A stretch of DNA of 64,000 nt from Apus apus (taxonomy: Eukaryota; Chordata; Aves; Apodiformes; Apodidae). Shown piece by piece: positions 61,501 through 64,000 of the stretch (position 1 is the stretch's first letter; every line of letters starts with the position of its first letter). The notes under the pieces are model-generated. The model was not told the origin of the DNA, made no database searches, and was given only the letters and a program-made list of their open reading frames with translations. The position numbers and the translations under genes are program-made. The stretch spans positions 164,912,274 through 164,976,273 of the forward strand of contig NC_067282.1 in NCBI RefSeq assembly GCF_020740795.1, read 5' to 3'.

Positions 61501-64000
61501 GAATAATTTTTAAGTTTCAGTTTTAAAACTTATTTCCTAAAAAAGAAAAAAAAAAGGGCAGAAGGAACTATATTTGAGTCTTTGCTTGGCTTCATTTAGA
61601 GCAAGCAGGTATGTAAATTTTCTTTTTTGCAGCAGTAGCTTGCTTTTTTATTTGTTTGTATCCTAACCTGATGCTCTGTTTTAGTAATTAATTTCTGACT
61701 GATTTTTTAATAGCCTGTTAGGTACTGCGTCTACTTCTGTAATCAATGTATGATTTATTGTTGCTCATTATGTGCCATACTACCCAGTTTAATTAAATAA
61801 GACTGACTGTTTTCCATTAGTATGGTAGCCATTTAATTGTTAAATTCACCATGACCCTTGGGTGTATACTTCTAGGGATTTGTTTCTTATTTATTGCTTT
61901 AGATCGTCATCTTTAGTATGAGATTGCGATGTTTATGCAAAACTATGCTTGTAAGGGAATTTTTATTAAATTACCTTTTGAAGTTTTAATGGGTTGTTTT
62001 TTTTAAAGACTGTGCTGGGAACTTTAAAATAAAACATCCTTTCAGACGGTGAATGCATATTGCATGCCTTGGACTTTTTTTTTTGTCTCCAGGTATGTCT
62101 GAGGTAGAGCAAAGGTCAAATGTTAACCATCTCCTCAAGTTAGGTTTCAGATTAAGAAGACATGAATGTCAGGAATTTGCAGGATTGAGTTTAGTGGGGC
62201 CAGTAATGTCAAAGTATTAGTTGACAATGCGAGGAAGGGGGAGAAGGGAATGTGGCAAGAAGGAGGGGGATATCTTGGAGGTATTTAAATACGTTTCACC
62301 CAGAACAGACAATGTGTTAGGAGGGATCACAGAACCGGTAGTGTTGAGATGAAAAAGTGTATGTGGATTTTACTCTTAAATTAGAAATGAGCTTCTTGGT
62401 TGCAAAATTGTTTGATTGTCAACAGATTAAACATTTGCCATAGTTTGGGGTTTTTTTTGTTGCTCTTATTTTTGCTCAAATGTTGTAACACCTTTTAAAT
62501 TCTGCATTATAATTAGGTGGAAGTGTAATAATGGATGTTTAGGTTTGTTTTGGTTTGTTTTTTTAATTAGGAAGCTTTTCAAGAATGTGCTTATTTTCTG
62601 CTTAAGTGCATTTGCTGCTTATAATTTTAATGAGTTTATAGATGAGTGCATTTTACTTTCAAGACCAATTCTCTTCAAAAGATGGAACCATCCTTGAAAG
62701 GTGGATTTATTTTTAAGAGCTTTATAAAAGCCAATTATCTCTGGAAGACCTTTTATTGTTCAGAATGTAATCTCATCTTCTGAATATTTCATCAGTTGGT
62801 CATAATGTTTTATACATAGCAGTTGGATTGAATCCCTTGATTTTTAGGGAATACTGGGCTTGAAGATAGCAGTATGGTAGATGGTTAGATGGTTACTGAC
62901 GCCATCAGCTGATCCAACAAGAACTTATTAGGAATTCAGTCCACACAGTCATGTTACAGTTAAACTTGCTTCTCTGTTGGACTGACGTTGTTGGTGTGTA
63001 GTCAGCAGCAGCACCACAAGCTGGACAAAAGATTAACAAGAAGGAGCAATTCTCACTCACCTGTTTTGAAGTATTCAGAAGGATAACTACAAAGCAAAGT
63101 GGAGACTTTTAAAGTTAGATATTTTTCTTAAGCTTTGGTTCATCCTACAAGATACTTAAATGTGCCTGTAATGAGGCAGGAGGAATTGGTGTTGGCTGCT
63201 TACCCATTTCAGACATTTGACAGCTGCCTGGTTAGTCCCTGTATAAAGTCCCTTGATAGTCACCCCTTGAGTGTAAATAGTGAGGGGGAATGGTGTTGTG
63301 AAGTTTACAGACTGGAAATCGCTGTGCTGTACCTGCTGGTAGAGTACTGTAACAGAAATAGGCACATCACTTCCAGATGTTAATGTCTGCTAGAAAGGTT
63401 AAGTGCAGTTCATTTTAAGAACTGAATAAAATTAAAATGCACTGAGCAGTATGTTTTGTTACTGGATCTTAATTTGAAGGCAGCCTTAATCCCCAAGACA
63501 AGCTTTACTGATTTTATTTTATGGTGCTATGATTTGACCAAAGATTTTCATTATTTTTGTCATTGGTTCCTAATTTTGATAAAATACCATTGGTTATATT
63601 CTAGCATAGATTTGCCATCATCAGTACATCTACTGCTTACTGTAGTTACTGACTACAGTCAATAACTGTTTGGGTTTTTTTTTCATCAAACAGTCCTTTC
63701 CTGTCTAAGTGGGGCATTTGGGAAAATAATCTTGAGAAGTTACTTTATAATGAACGTACAGTTGGCCAAATGTACCTCCTTGAATACTAAGTAATTGTAA
63801 AGAATACTTTAATGGTGGTAGGTACCTTTTGGATTTCAATAAACAATATATTTTATATACAAATCCAAATCCCATTTATGAAATTTTGTAGAACTCATAT
63901 TTGTATTGTCTTCATTTGTATAACCTTTCCTCAGAAGTCCTGCTCAGGAGCCTGGGAAAGCAACATTTCAAAATCGGGGAGAAATGGGTGTGAAATCATT

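Larger units (their letters stand above)
43084..64000 (+). other. PAWR: PAWR intron 2 (5' part, runs off the window)
   Basis: Over 20.9 kb without a recognised PAWR exon. I looked for the expected CLDEYEDDE-like continuation and the zipper exons and did not find them. It contains three CR1 fragments, simple repeats (43531, 43997, 47521, 55223) and one exon-like open segment (46840-46957). A long PAWR intron at this position is in line with mammals. Confidence 0.8.

Overview
The window is vertebrate nuclear DNA and almost certainly from a bird. The only abundant repeats are CR1-type LINE fragments, microsatellites are few and short, and two genes recognisable from their protein sequence, PPP1R12A (myosin phosphatase targeting subunit MYPT1) and PAWR (PAR-4), lie in tandem on the + strand. 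From memory they are also neighbours in the same relative orientation in the human genome (12q21). Species cannot be fixed from the sequence.

Region by region. (1) 1-25.83 kb holds the 3' part of PPP1R12A. Ten exons carry 329 codons plus the stop, starting just after the inhibitory ROCK-site region and running through the second RRST site, the coiled coil and the C-terminal leucine zipper. A 2 kb 3'UTR follows. An extra zipper-coding exon at 19001 and a possible 31-nt cassette exon at 23625 bear on the 3'-end splice variants of this gene. (2) 25.83-35.19 kb is intergenic: a 1.5 kb CR1 with a stop in its reverse transcriptase frame, an isolated CpG-rich block with a 37-bp tandem repeat (31.2-31.7 kb), and two CR1 ends in opposite orientation. 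(3) 35.2-38.9 kb contains what looks like an unrecognised three-exon protein gene of about 168 codons on the + strand, with compatible splice phases and a terminal polyadenylation signal. (4) 38.9-41.1 kb is featureless. (5) 41.1-43.3 kb is a CpG island with the PAWR promoter, a non-coding first exon and the first coding exon (168 residues). (6) 43.1 kb to the end is PAWR intron 2, with three CR1 fragments, simple repeats and one exon-like open segment. Later PAWR exons were not found.

How the genes relate. MYPT1 targets protein phosphatase 1 to myosin and is controlled by phosphorylation of its RRST sites and by kinase binding to its zipper. PAR-4 is a zipper protein reported to bind MYPT1 and ZIP kinase in smooth muscle. 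Both genes in this window encode the identical nine residues REKRRSTGV around the phosphorylated Thr.

All exon limits come from reading splice consensus, reading frame and remembered family sequence. No alignment or expression data were available.
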